From: Lagopus muta
Taxonomy: Eukaryota; Chordata; Aves; Galliformes; Phasianidae
Assembly: GCF_023343835.1 (NCBI RefSeq)
Contig: NC_064433.1
Span: 65,804,032 to 65,868,031 of the forward strand
DNA length: 64,000 bases
Reading direction: 5' to 3'
Shown: piece by piece, positions 50,401 to 60,507 of the stretch
Numbering within the stretch: the stretch's first letter is position 1
Layout of the letters: each line of letters starts with the position of its first letter
Notes under the pieces: generated by a model
What the model was told of the DNA's origin: nothing
What the model saw: the letters and a program-made list of their open reading frames with translations, nothing else
Databases searched by the model: none
Translations under genes and position numbers: made by a program

Positions 50401-53400
50401 TTTTGTGGAATATTTGAAAATATGTTTGTTTTGATCAGATTTTCATGGTAAGGACTGTGTGGTGTAAAGGATTAAAATGTAATGGTGGTGATTATTCTTA
50501 GTTTATGAAGTGGCAACTCACTGTGAATTCACCAAGTTTTTGAAGCAGCAGCCTTAACTTGGTTACTGGCAGTGTTACGTAGTTGGATGGTCCCTGTCTT
50601 TTGATTCGTTTGTTTATAATTAAACCAGATTGTATAATTGCCACCTTTTAGGAATTCTGAAGTATGTAGAGGAAGCAGACCTATGTTCCACCTGTCTTTT
50701 TAGCATCAAATCTACCAGTGGGTGTGCTTTTGCTTGCTAGCACTTTTTATCAGCTTTTAACTCTGCTGCTGAATTGTGTCTTGAGATTTGCCAAATGCAT
50801 TTAAAAATTCACTATCTGGGTGTTACATACTAAATTTTGAATCTCAGTAGCTTAAAGAACAACATCGTTCAGTAAATTGTTTTACCTAAAAGACAATACA
50901 AAATGAAATACAAAATATGCTTCCATAATGTACTGAATTCATTGTGTTGCTTCCAACAATATACAATATGTGTTAGGACCTCTGTTTTCCTTTCCAAGAA
51001 CTGTAATGTTATTGGAATATTTCTGTGTGGAAGCTAGAGAGGCTAGTGCTAAAACAATGTTTGTTGTTGTCTTGGCACAACCTGTTAAACATAAAATTTG
51101 AGATACCAAATGAGATTCCTCATTTTTCTGCAATATATGATAGATAGTCTTTTATTTCTCAGTCAGGTAGCTGGTAGGTTCACGTGCTTGCGATGGAGAC
51201 TGACCTGGAAAAAGAGTGCAGATACCACAATTTCACAGTATGAATAATTAAACAGGGGAGATGGAAACTTGGATCTGCTTAAGTGTCCAGTTTTCAGTAG
51301 CTCCAAATCAGGAGACTGCTGTGCTAATACCTTACAGAAAATACAGCTGTGGTTGCATTATATAGTCTGCTCTGTATGTGCTCTAAGTAGAAGAAAAACT
51401 TTTTCAGATCTGAGAGGACATGTTTTGGTTTGAAACTGGATTTCTGCTGTGCACAGTGATCTATTTTATGCTGCTGCAAACTAATAGAATATTAGGCTGA
51501 TGAAAAGCATTGCATATTGTTTGATGTGATATTTGGAGGAAATTGGAAAGGTGGGAACTTCTTTTCTTGGTGGGACCTTAGAATTCAACAGGATATAAGA
51601 TTCCAAAGAACTTTTTACCAAAGTGATGAAAGTAATCTCTTAGCTTTTATTCCATAACACCTATCAAATTTTATATACAGTTTAAAAGAAATGTTGGATC
51701 ATCAGGGCTTCTTAATAAAACAAGATAATTTAAAAATGAAGTTGATCAGTTTGTGATTTTTGATAACCTGCTTCTCATTCATATTGTGTAGCTGTACTGT
51801 CCTTCCATTTCTTTGTATGTTGAGGAATAGTTCAGCAGTGAGTGTGGGTTCATTTGGAGGAAAAAAAAAATGCTTCATTTTGTTTTCTTTTTTCTGTTTC
51901 TTTAGTCATCTTCTGAATCTACATCTTTTTGTCTCTATTACTTTCCTCCACAGCACTTTCCCCACAGGGACCTAGGATTTTCCTGTTTCCCAGCTCCCCT
52001 ACACTCTCATGTGATTCCCCACATCTTAAAAAGTCCTGTCTCCTCCTCTCGGGGTCTAGCCTTTACCCTCTACACTCTAGCCATGTCAGCCCAGTTGTTC
52101 TGAGGAAAAGTGTTTCTTTCACTGAAGAGCTGCTTCTGGCTGCTTCTGGTAGGATCAATCTATTATGGCCTTTTAAACATTTTAAGCAAATGTTGTTGCT
52201 GTTTGATACAGGGACATTTAACACACAGCCTTCTATAACCCAACGTTTTTGTTAGCCTCTGAAAACTGCTGGCTACATGACTGTCCATACCATCTCTCAG
52301 CTGTGCCCTAGAAGCTTGTAACAGCTTCAGAATTTCACGCCATAGAGGATTTGAAGCATGTAATTCACGCTAAAGAACTTCCTCGTTTCCCCTCTCAATT
52401 TTCTTTGGTAACTGGACTAAATTAATAGACTTTTTTTTCCCCCTTCTCATTCACTTCAGCTTGTTGTTCCTCTATTTTGCATGGAACAAGCACTTGCTCA
52501 TTAATTCATTCATAATGTTTGGAATTATGGCTATCAGATGGCTAGCAACTCTGCTCTTTAATGCGCGTCAAGCAAAGTCCGTACAGAGTTTTTATTTGTA
52601 CTGTACTTTTTTCCATTCCATTGGCATGCATTTAAATTATTCAGTTGATGTTAGTGCTTTTTTTTTTTTTCTGTAGAATGTTTTTTTTTTTTGTCCAGTG
52701 TTGATGCTGTGTTTGTCTGTATTTAATATTGTATAGTCCCTGACAATGATATTTAGCTCAATGCCAAATAGTTAAAAGCAATTAAAACTTGTTTAATGGG
52801 ACTATACATATACTAATCTTATTGTTTCCTTATCCAAGAACAGCTAAAAATATTTGTTAGTAGTTATAGTCTTTATAGTCTTTATATAGTACATGTAATA
52901 TATATAGTATGTACTTACAGTATGTGCAATTAAATGGCAATGAGAGCCTGGTTATTTTTTGACAGTGTTAGTAATGAAGTTAATGTATATCAAGATCAGT
53001 ATTTCTAGATATCCCTTTATTTTCTTAGAAGAAGTAACTACACTTTGATATATATGTACACCCTCATTCATGTTTATTTGATGCTTAATAAGAAGAGAGG
53101 TACCTAGCAAGTGTTTTAATTAGTTAGAATTACTGTAAATGAGAATCTTGCCTTCACTCATAAGCGTTTGCACTGCAGTGTGTTTGTACTTCATCTTGCT
53201 CCTGACATGTCTTTATGTTCTTTATCCTTTTTCTTAGTGCTTTCCTAAATTTAGGTGCATATTATTGCAGTGTCCAGTTAGCTCTGATGGTTCTAGAGAC
53301 GATAAGTACCAGTGATAGCGTATTTTTAGGCATGAAATATTACCAAGAAAATCTGATTCACCAGTACTGTGTTTATTGTACAAAAAACACAGTCTTGGTA

Positions 53401-56400
53401 TGTGCTTATTTTTTACTTTTTTGATTTCTAACAGTAGAGTGAATGCTATAGTTATACATATAACCTGCATCTCGCAGCGCTTAGTTAACCACATAACATG
53501 TTGTTCCTTGACAACAGATCCTTGATGGCAAAGATGTTTATGTATCTGATACATTTTAGAGCTCTTCAGAGAAGTTCCCTACTTAGGGGCTGAGGTGGAA
53601 GTGAAATATGCAAAAAAAGAAACCAAACAATTAGTCACGATATGCGAAAATATCATTTATTTGTTATTTTTTATTTACAGATGATCTGCAGGTTATGTGT
53701 ATGAAAACATAGTAATCAGATAAGTGTAGCCGTTTGAAATGCTGAGCAGTATTGCTAAATTTATCTGATTGAATATCTCACGGTGCTTATGTTAAATAAA
53801 TATCACTACCATATAGTTCAGTTCAAATGATTTGTGTTAGCTTTGCAGTTCTCATTTTAGTTTCACTCATGCAGTGTACAGCTATTGCTGAAGTAGCGTG
53901 CAGTTACTTCCCAGTGGTTAGGAAAGGTGATGTGGTTACGCTGAAACTCTGGGAGGCAGGGTTTTTTTTCTTTTTTTTTTTTTTTTAAACCAATAATGCA
54001 AGTAGAGAAGTATAGCTTACTATAAAGGAATGCAGCAGAATTGTTCAAAAGTGTGGAGTTAATGGTAACATTGCAGCCCTTTTTAGGTAAGAACTCTGAA
54101 ACTCTAATGATGCTGAAACTTCCTGTGGAAAGCACAGGAGGGAGATCTATGTATCTGTTCTACTATAATATGTAGAGGTTGGTGGCCCTGCCTGCGGCAG
54201 AGGGTTGGAGCTTGATGATCCTTGAGGTTCCTTCCAACCCAAGCCATTCTATGATTCTGTATTGAAATTAAAGCTTTGTGTTGTACAAAAGAATTGCAAG
54301 CCCAGATCTTCAAAGACATGTCAGGAAAATGTCTTAGATCAGGAAATTTTTATCCAAATCTATAATGATTGAAAACACTGCTAGGAATTTTTAAAATAAA
54401 CTTAAAAACCCATCACCTTCCTACCCTGCCCCACTCGCAAAACTCAAATGCTTAAATGCTCAGCATTTTTTTCATGGAAATTTAAGGGAATAGTTTGTAT
54501 GGTTTTCAATCACAGCATCACGTATTTTTAAATTGAAGTTTGATTGCAAATGATAATATGTTTTTATTTATTTTTTTAAATGTCATTTGTACTGGTGCTC
54601 TTTAGGAATGGGCAGTGGGAGTGCTGGAAAAGAAGGGGGGCCGTTTAAAACTCTCTTAAGGCAGCAGACTCAGTCAGCTCTGGAACAAAGGGTAAGGCAT
54701 TTTATACTTACATTTCTGGTATACTAAAGAGAAAATTAAGCTTGTATAGGTTTCCTGTTACTGTCTATTTTAAAAGATGCACTTTTTTTTGTCTGAGAGT
54801 TTACTATAAATGTTGAATGTTTAATAGGCATTTAATGTTTATTAGACATTTAATAATTAGAATTCAGGTGAGCTTTTAAAACATACTATTAAAGCCGTAA
54901 GAGCAGTGGAAGTAAGTGTAATGTATGCACATTAGTGCTTACACACAAGTGATTACAGCTGGTATGACAAAACAGTTAAAGCATAAATTACTGCTGTTTG
55001 GTGTCTAAGTTATAGGTGTATGTGTCTATTTAATACTCTACTGTCACGTATTTGGTTGAATTTTTGTAGAAGCCAAAGTCAGAAACATTGAAATAACTTC
55101 AGACGAGGTGAAAGTACCATAATTAATTGAGAAAACTGATATTTGGAAGAAAATAGAGTCGTTGCATAGAAGTTCAGAACTTGTGTGTTCTACATGAAAC
55201 GATGTGCATGTAGCCTTTGTAAGATGATAACTTCAACAATTCAGTTCCCAAACAGTGAAAGGAGTTTAGAAGTTTTGGAAGAACCTCTGTAAGACTAAAA
55301 ATTCAATTTGTTTATATGCTATTGATCCATACTGAATATAAAGCAAAATAAAAACAGTGCTTTAAATTCCTTTCATTTGTTTAAAGATGCTTATGAGGTC
55401 TTTGCAGTAAGTTTACAGTATATTCTGTTATAATTGAAATGCTGTGTTATTAACGAGATGTCTTGAAAGAAGAAATGTGGAATATTCTGCTATCTGGGGA
55501 AAAAAAATAAATGATTATAATTACAAATCCTGAATACCTGTAGAACCTGTGTAAGTTGTTGAAAACAAAGTCAGCTGCATCTGTGAAATAGAAGTGAATA
55601 GCTGCTATTTTGAGTCAAGTGGATGATTCTCTTCTCATTTCTTGTGTTGTCCATTGCTAAGAGAGGATCGCCTCATAGGTTCTGTAGAAGGCGGGTATGT
55701 TCTCCAACATTGTGTGACTCTTTGTAGTTTTTTTGTTTGTTTGTTTATTGGTTTTTTGGTTTTTTTTTGTATTGAAGATATCTAAGCAATGATTTCTAAT
55801 TTTCTTCGTGAGGTTTCTTCAGATTTCTTTGGAATCTTGCTTATGCAGGAATTTTGTATATTTTTTAGTTTTTTGTTTTAAAGCATTTATCAGATATACT
55901 TTGGCTTAATTTATATTTTGCATGTTCATAGATTTCAGTTATAATTTCTCTTTTAAATAGAAATCCATAGCTTTGCTTTTAATGCTGTTGCTTGGAGGAA
56001 AAAAAGATCAATTTCTCTCTCTTTTATCTTTATTCTCCTAACGTTTTAGACATTTCATGACTTATCTATTATTTATTCAGGAAGCTTCTTAAAAACAATT
56101 AAAAATGTCAAATCAGTACAGTTAACATATATCTGGAATTTGAATTATTTGCAAATTAGTTTGGTAAGAGCTGTATACTGCCAAGCTGAAGAAATACCAT
56201 AAAATGAGGTGGAAACATGTTGAATCTGTTACTGATTCTAAGATGATCAATATGTAGCAAAACATGCAGACTATTGACTGACACATACAAAATTGCTTCT
56301 GTTGTCTTTCTGATAATTTTACGTTGGATTTGGTTTTTATTGCATTTGCCCTCTTTCAGTTACTTAGAATGAATAAGAAAGGTGGGGGAGACGTTTAGCT

Positions 56401-59400
56401 CAGCACGTCTTTGGCACTCAGAAGAACATTTTGTCTGTTTCACTGTTCCATATGTGCACAGTGCGTTGTAGTTACTTGTGTGGATTATTTAGGATAGCAC
56501 TTAAGCAAAGAGTAAAATTGATGTATGTGTTATATTGCCACATGTGTTGAAAGTATAGTAAGCTCTTCTGAATCTTTGGTAAGATTATTTGAGCATATGG
56601 GTGTTGCTAAGGCATATTATAAGCAGTTCATGTAACTGGATGTCTTGTCAGCTTTTTTAATCAAATATGTGTTAGTCTGTTACTTAATAAACTGAATTGG
56701 AATTCAGAAGAGATTTTGTTAGAAGAATTATCTTAACTGTTACTTTTTTTCCTGGGAAAGTACACCAGCCATGGAAAATGTGTACATGTGTTGTTTAATA
56801 TAAATGTATTTTTAGCAGTTCACAGGATCCCTGTTGATTGCAAGTGTTAACTGTATGACACAGCTATCTTTCTGTGTACTTCTGCCTAGAAATGTGTACT
56901 GCCTCTGTCAGTAGGCAAAAATTAGCCTGTGTTTTCACACATGCAGTCAAGCACTGCTCTTGATTGTAATTCATCTCTCTTTCAAACTCAACTTGGACAA
57001 ATGCTGTTAGTCCTCCGTATTTGCATTCTGCAAGTGCTTGAGAGATCCTTATTGCTCCCTTGACAAAACAGAGATCCACTGATATTCATCTGTGAAGAGC
57101 ACTGCTGGATCACTGTTGTGTTACAACGCAGTTCTCTCTCTGATTCTTTTGGCTGCACTGCTGACTTAAGCAACTTTTCTTTCCAGTGACTTCTTACTCC
57201 TATCCAGGGCACCCCTCAGTTCATTTGAAATAAAAATTATGAGATTATTTGGCCATCTGGTGCGAAGTTGATACACTAAAGAGAAAATCAAGCTTGTAGT
57301 AGATTTCCTGTTACTGCACAGCAAACATGTCTAGAATAAGGTAACTCAAACAGGAAGTGAACAGTATTTTGGTATGGATGGCATCTCTGCTCTGGCTCAG
57401 TGCCAAAAGCTCCATGAATGTGTCAGCATCACAGGTGATACCTGAGGGAGTGGCACCGTGGTAGGAATAAGGGAATGGCTGGATGGAAAGCTGAGAACTG
57501 CTTCCCTGGCATTAGCACCACAGTATGTGTGCGTATGTGGCCTTGTTCCATGTGCTTTTTCATTATTTTATGTGTAATGTATGTAAAATATAGTTTGAAT
57601 ACTAGCAATACATGTATGTATAACACAAGCATTTTAAAGCAGTATATTAAATGTGGCAATTACTTTCTTGTAGCCTCATCAAGCTTTCTCCAGATGCTGA
57701 CTGTAAAATGTCAGTGCAGTTGCAAGGATTAAATCAGTTATGTACTTTTTTGAGAGTCCGTGCAATGAATAACTGAGAAATGGTGTAGTGAATTAGAATC
57801 ACACAATATGCTGAATTTGACGAGACCTACGAGGATCACTGAGTCCAGCACCCAGCTTACCATTTAGTATTGGTAAAATAATTGGCTGTTTTCAGTTGTA
57901 GCTTGGAAAATTAAGGTCATCATGTCTTCACACGGGTGGGAAGATTCTGTGTTTGTACCACCTTATTTTGAAGGTCCATTGCGAAGTACAATAATGGAGG
58001 AAGTTTATAATACACAACTATGGCATCTGGTTCAAAGGAAATCTGTTTTCTGTGCAACAGGAATGGCTTTAAACTTTAAACTTCTTGAAGTATTACAGAT
58101 CACCACGTATAGTTGAGGCTGGGTCTTGTGGTGTATTGACTAATACGATAATAAATAAACCCTTCTGAGAGAGCTGGGTTAAAAATAGAAATAAAAGGCT
58201 ATTGTAATAAGTGACAGCCTTCTATGTGCATCAGAAGGAGCGAGACACATCGTTAAGGGAGTAAGAGCATGTTTGAGTATTTCAGTGAGTTCTTTAGAGT
58301 TGTTCGTGTGCGAAATTAATTGAGAGGACATAGGTCTAATTTTAACATATTACATTTGGGTGTATTGATTGAGACAAAGCGATGCTGTTATTTATTCCTA
58401 GTTTGTAAGCTAAACAGGCTGGGTGTCTGAACATGTTAAGATTACTTGCAGTGTGAAGCCTTACAAAAACGTGTATAGCAGCTTCTGACTGCAGATTAAT
58501 AAGCATTTGATTTCCTTGTACTTCAGAGCGCAGAGTGAAAACATTTACTTTGTTCACTACATACGCTAAGCATAGCCTAAGGGAGAATATATATTTCATA
58601 CAGATAGCACGCACTGAACTTTCTATAATCAATTTTTACTGTTCTAAGAAAGCTAGTTATTAATTTTTAACATTACTAATGCAGGATAACTATTCAGGAG
58701 ACACAGCAAATGTATGTTTGCTATATATATATTTTGTATATTTTTAAGTTACACGTAATGGTTGTCATGGAATTATTACACAGGAGAAAAAAATATTGTC
58801 ACTGTTGTGAATCACTGAACAGTTGATGGAGCTGTTCTGGGATTTCTATGTTTTTTTGACAGAAAACTGTACAGGAAAGAAGTAGGTTGTGTTGTGGTCA
58901 GGGTCTTTGGCTGCTCTGACAACTTGCAGAGCACTTCAAGATCTGGTGAAACCTTCTGGTGGAATCTTTTCTGTACTCCTCTGTAGAGATCCATTGGTGC
59001 TCCTGAAGACATATCAGCCAGGCCGGTTCACAGATTCCTCTTGTGAAGTCCTACTTTTTAGTCACTTCATGAAACACAACTACAGTAGTTTGTTTTGTTT
59101 TGTTTTGCCTGAGGTAGTCAACATTGTTATTATTGATGACAAAATTTGCTGCAGTTTTGAAATTCTGTAAAAGTGAAAATACAGAAAAAAGGAAGTTCTT
59201 AAGAATTGTAAGAGTTCTAGTAAACTTCACATGGGTGGTAGTAATCCTGAAGTGGTCATTTTAAAAGTTGCCTTGGACTTCTGTTCAAAAGGGCTTTTCA
59301 TGCCATGTATTGCTGGAAGAACCACGATCCTCATTTAATTTGCAGCATGTACACTGTTTAGGTGGAAGCTCAGCTGCACTGTACTGTTGTAAGTGCTTTA

Positions 59401-60507
59401 AGTATGTGAGAAAGGAACCTGTACCGTACTTTCTCTCATATACAGTTACGCTGTTTATTTTATCCATTTAACCAATCATCACTATACAAACTATGATTGC
59501 ATGATTTTTCTTTGTATTTTTGCCTCTCCGTTGAGAATTGCTGAACACTAACCTGTCACCTTTCCCCCATAAATGTGCTATAGAGTGTAATACTGTAGAA
59601 AATAAAATCTTCCCATTTTTGGGTTCACTACATTTGAATATGAAGGTTTTTGTCATGTATGTAATGAAAAATTGCTATTATCTCATAATGACCTCTTGTA
59701 TTAACATTTTCAAACTGTTGCTAGATCTTATTAATTGCTGATTTCAATTATGAATTTGTAAAAATCATTTAAACAAATGAAATTGGAAATGAATTTCCTT
59801 GGTTTAAGAACTTAGTTGTATTTCATAGAAGACTTAAGCTTTATTCCAAAGGATGAATATTTACTACTTATCTTTAGAGCTTTTGACACTCACAAAGCAA
59901 TCTGCTAATATATTTGTAAATGTGTCCTCCTGTACTAAGACATTCACTGTTCTTACAGAACTGTAGTTAGCTTTACCCCGTGCTTCAGTATTGAACTGCA
60001 TTCATTTATAACATTAAGCCCTGGAAAATGGAGGAAAATAATCCTTTATTTTTTGTCAGTTAACAAACTTGTGTTGCTTAGCTGCCTTCTTAAAGGCAGA
60101 CCAATAAAAGCTTTGTTAACTCAAACATGTAAAGCTTTGATTACTAATTAATACTGTGTTAGAATGCAACTCTATGGGGGAAAAGTATTTTTACATTTTT
60201 AGAATAACTCTGCTTTTCTTACACTGTTGGTCTGTGAAGATGTATGGTTACATAGTGCCTAGTAAGCCTGAAGGATACGCTTGGCCCTCTGTAACTGCTT
60301 TATTTGTATTTCAGGGCAATGATCAGTTCACTGCATGTTTAGTGGCAATTACCAGTAGTTGATGAACAGTCATTGATGCTTGTTTTTACTCGTGACAGGA
60401 ATTTCCATTTTTTACCTTGACGGCCTTTCCACCGGGCTTCCTTGTCCACGTTGGTGGTGTTGTTAGTGCCCGTTCTGTGAAGCTCTTGGATCGCATTCAC
60501 AATCCTG
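35343..60507 (+). CDS. C2CD5: C2 domain-containing protein 5 (CDP138), 5' part of the gene
   Basis: Spliced from eight constitutive exons plus one of two alternative exons, the window encodes about the first 383 residues of a protein of about 1000 residues; the rest lies to the right. CDP138 binds calcium and phospholipids through its C2 domain and helps insulin-driven GLUT4 vesicles fuse with the plasma membrane; it is an AKT2 substrate. The C2 domain (about residues 1-110) keeps five calcium-ligand aspartates at positions 19, 26, 76, 78 and 84. The AKT motif RQRLIS is intact, with Ser197 at the position reported in mammals. Residues about 150-250 form the first half of a conserved module that includes GNAVVGYLQC, reminiscent of YbjQ-like folds. 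A Ser/Thr/Pro-rich linker follows, where alternative exons cluster. The start ATG has A at -3. Every junction is GT-AG and phases agree throughout. Confidence 0.95.
36150..36391 (-). mobile_element. CR1 LINE 3' fragment
   Basis: Inverted CR1: 'catagaattacagaacaggttggg', a 'ggaagggaccttgaag' block, 'gctgccacccaccagcttaggctgcccag', and 'ctcaccaccctctgggtaaagaatttcttcctaacatccaacc'. It is 5' truncated and differs in subfamily from the 25.8 kb copy. Confidence 0.9.
37398..37441 (+). other. Imperfect stem-loop in C2CD5 intron 1
   Basis: The arm ACAAATTAGCACAGC (37398-37412) pairs with GCTGTGCT...GCTAAATTTGT (37423-37441) around a 10-nt loop, with a small bulge in the 3' arm. The stem is short for a microRNA precursor, so function is doubtful. 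Confidence 0.5.
39156..39242 (+). CDS. C2CD5: C2CD5 exon 2
   Basis: 29 codons, VKFGNTTFKTDVYPKSLNPQ to WFKFE, phase 0 to 0, acceptor CTTAG and donor GTAAGT. It carries C2 strands with the typical SLNPQWN segment. Confidence 0.97.
39243..41129 (+). other. C2CD5: C2CD5 intron 2
   Basis: 1.9 kb, AT-rich, with T-rich and A-rich tracts (for example 40597-40611 and 41080-41094). No other feature recognised. Confidence 0.9.
41130..41301 (+). CDS. C2CD5: C2CD5 exon 3
   Basis: 57 codons plus one base (phase 0 to 1), VDDEELQDEPLQITVLDHDT to PIYDTIH. It contains the second calcium loop with Asp76, Asp78 and Asp84. Confidence 0.97.
41302..43532 (+). other. C2CD5: C2CD5 intron 3
   Basis: 2.2 kb. Mostly AT-rich, with a distinct mid-GC patch at about 43130-43440 that I cannot assign to a repeat family and that holds no convincing exon. 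Confidence 0.85.
43533..43628 (+). CDS. C2CD5: C2CD5 exon 4
   Basis: 96 nt (phase 1 to 1), GIRGEINVVVKVDLFNDLNR to GVKFFC. Acceptor GATAG, donor GTAAGT. It links the end of the C2 domain to the next module. Confidence 0.96.
43629..44184 (+). other. C2CD5: C2CD5 intron 4
   Basis: 556 bp, the shortest intron between the constitutive exons. Poly(A) near 44060-44073; nothing else seen. Confidence 0.9.
44185..44340 (+). CDS. C2CD5: C2CD5 exon 5
   Basis: 156 nt (phase 1 to 1), TSIPKCYRAVIIHGFVEELV to RLISLMS. It contains the AKT-type motif RQRLIS with Ser197. Acceptor AACAG, donor GTATTA. The frame stays open past the donor to 44516, but the jump to exon 6 restores the conserved sequence. Confidence 0.96.
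44683..44726 (+). repeat. 22-bp tandem duplication
   Basis: Two adjacent copies of GCCCTCTTTGTACTACATTG plus AA, differing by one base (T or C at position 11). Confidence 0.95.
44941..44968 (+). repeat. (TCTG/TCTT)n microsatellite
   Basis: Seven tetranucleotide units mixing TCTG and TCTT. Confidence 0.9.
46289..46487 (+). CDS. C2CD5: C2CD5 exon 6
   Basis: 199 nt (phase 1 to 2), ELQRKIGLKVLEMRGNAVVG to SPSKEMK, then GA of a split GAG codon. It carries the YbjQ-like GNAVVGYLQC core. Donor GTAAGT. It is the branch point for the two mutually exclusive downstream exons. Confidence 0.97.
46488..47925 (+). other. C2CD5: C2CD5 intron between exon 6 and the first alternative exon
   Basis: 1.4 kb. 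A pure pyrimidine tract (46566-46596) lies about 80 nt after the exon 6 donor, and a 27-nt poly(T) run is at 46725-46751. A TGCATG motif of RBFOX type lies at 47780-47785, about 140 nt upstream of the alternative exon. These may bear on exon choice. Confidence 0.85.
46725..46751 (+). repeat. Poly(T) run
   Basis: Twenty-seven consecutive thymines; the longest homopolymer I noticed in the window. Confidence 0.95.
47926..48050 (+). CDS. C2CD5: C2CD5 alternative exon 7a
   Basis: 125 nt, phase 2 to 1. After the acceptor TTCTCTCAG it completes the GAG codon of exon 6 and encodes SPLVHPPSHGCRSTHNSPIH through FSVSVPTLIYT, ending ACT G before donor GTACGA. The stretch is Ser/Thr/His-rich and looks disordered. 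I recall a similar segment in mammalian C2CD5 isoforms ahead of the MGSGSAGKEG exon, but could not check. Because it ends in phase 1 it cannot join exon 7b in frame (a TGA follows within 7b), so it replaces 7b. The reading frame continues past the donor to 48136, so the donor is inferred from phase and consensus. Confidence 0.8.
48051..49040 (+). other. C2CD5: C2CD5 intron between exons 7a and 7b
   Basis: 990 bp. It contains poly(T) near 48610-48627 and TA-rich stretches near 48630-48670 and 48780-48801. No other feature seen. Confidence 0.85.
49041..49192 (+). CDS. C2CD5: C2CD5 alternative exon 7b
   Basis: 152 nt, phase 2 to 1. It starts IPFNEDPNPNTHSSGPSTPL and ends DLSLTPKT, with acceptor TGGCAG and donor GTAAGG. 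It matches the form I recall from the main human protein. It is rich in Ser, Thr and Pro and likely phosphorylated and unstructured. It shares entry and exit phases with exon 7a. Confidence 0.95.
51954..52148 (+). CDS. C2CD5: Candidate C2CD5 cassette exon (65 codons)
   Basis: 195 nt between acceptor TTTCCTCCACAG and donor GTAGGA, phase 1 to 1, open in exactly the frame required by exons 7a, 7b and 8. It would add ALSPQGPRIFLFPSSPTLSC through VVLRKSVSFTEELLLAAS. The composition is protein-like, with Ser/Pro-rich stretches and a basic RKSVSF site that resembles a basophilic kinase target. Local G+C is higher than in the flanking intron. An alternative acceptor at 51965 (CCCCACAG) would put the frame into a stop, which favours 51954. 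It may be tissue-specific; a chance frame is not excluded. Confidence 0.7.
54172..54261 (+). mobile_element. CR1 LINE 3'-tail fragment
   Basis: 'gaggttggtggccctgcctg', 'agggttggagcttgatgatcc', 'ccttccaacccaagccattc' and TATGATTCTGTATT: a typical short CR1 tail in sense orientation. Confidence 0.9.
54606..54691 (+). CDS. C2CD5: C2CD5 exon 8
   Basis: 86 nt, phase 1 to 0, MGSGSAGKEGGPFKTLLRQQ then TQSALEQR. Acceptor CTTTAG, donor GTAAGG. It starts with GA completing a Gly codon left by any of the phase-1 upstream exons. Confidence 0.96.
54720..54763 (+). repeat. Short dispersed repeat, copy 1
   Basis: ACTAAAGAGAAAATTAAGCT followed by TTTCCTGTTACTG; it recurs at 57270-57316 with about 90% identity by eye. 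Confidence 0.75.
57270..57316 (+). repeat. Short dispersed repeat, copy 2
   Basis: Matches 54720-54763 in the same orientation with two small indels. Flanks do not align convincingly, so the repeat unit may be the worn core of a longer element. Confidence 0.75.
57795..57860 (-). mobile_element. Worn CR1 3'-tail fragment
   Basis: AGAATCACACAATATGCTGA, then 'gacgagacctacgaggatcactgagtccagcacc' matches the inverted CR1 tail 'tcatagaatatcctgagttggaagggacccacaaggatcatcgagtccaac' with several changes. Confidence 0.75.
60399..60507 (+). CDS. C2CD5: C2CD5 exon 9
   Basis: 109 nt, phase 0 to 1, EFPFFTLTAFPPGFLVHVGG then VVSARSVKLLDRIHNP plus one base. Acceptor GTGACAG, donor GTACGT. It begins the second conserved module. 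The next expected sequence (an Asp-Glu-Pro-Glu-Thr-Arg run in mammals) is not found before 64000. Confidence 0.97.

Larger units (their letters stand above)
49193..54605 (+). other. C2CD5: C2CD5 intron after exon 7b, with candidate cassette exon
   Basis: 5.4 kb. It holds the candidate exon at 51954-52148 and a CR1 tail at 54172-54261; the rest is AT-rich with A-rich (50276-50345) and T-rich tracts. Open frames elsewhere look random. Confidence 0.85.
54692..60398 (+). other. C2CD5: C2CD5 intron 8
   Basis: 5.7 kb. It holds a possible CR1 tail at 57795-57860 and one of a pair of short dispersed repeats near each of 54720 and 57270. A mid-GC patch at about 56860-57500 is not assigned. No exon recognised. 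Confidence 0.85.

Noticed and set aside
57922..58116. 64-codon frame in C2CD5 intron 8 with protein-like content
   Set aside because: It lacks paired splice sites in the phase 0 to 0 arrangement that exons 8 and 9 require.
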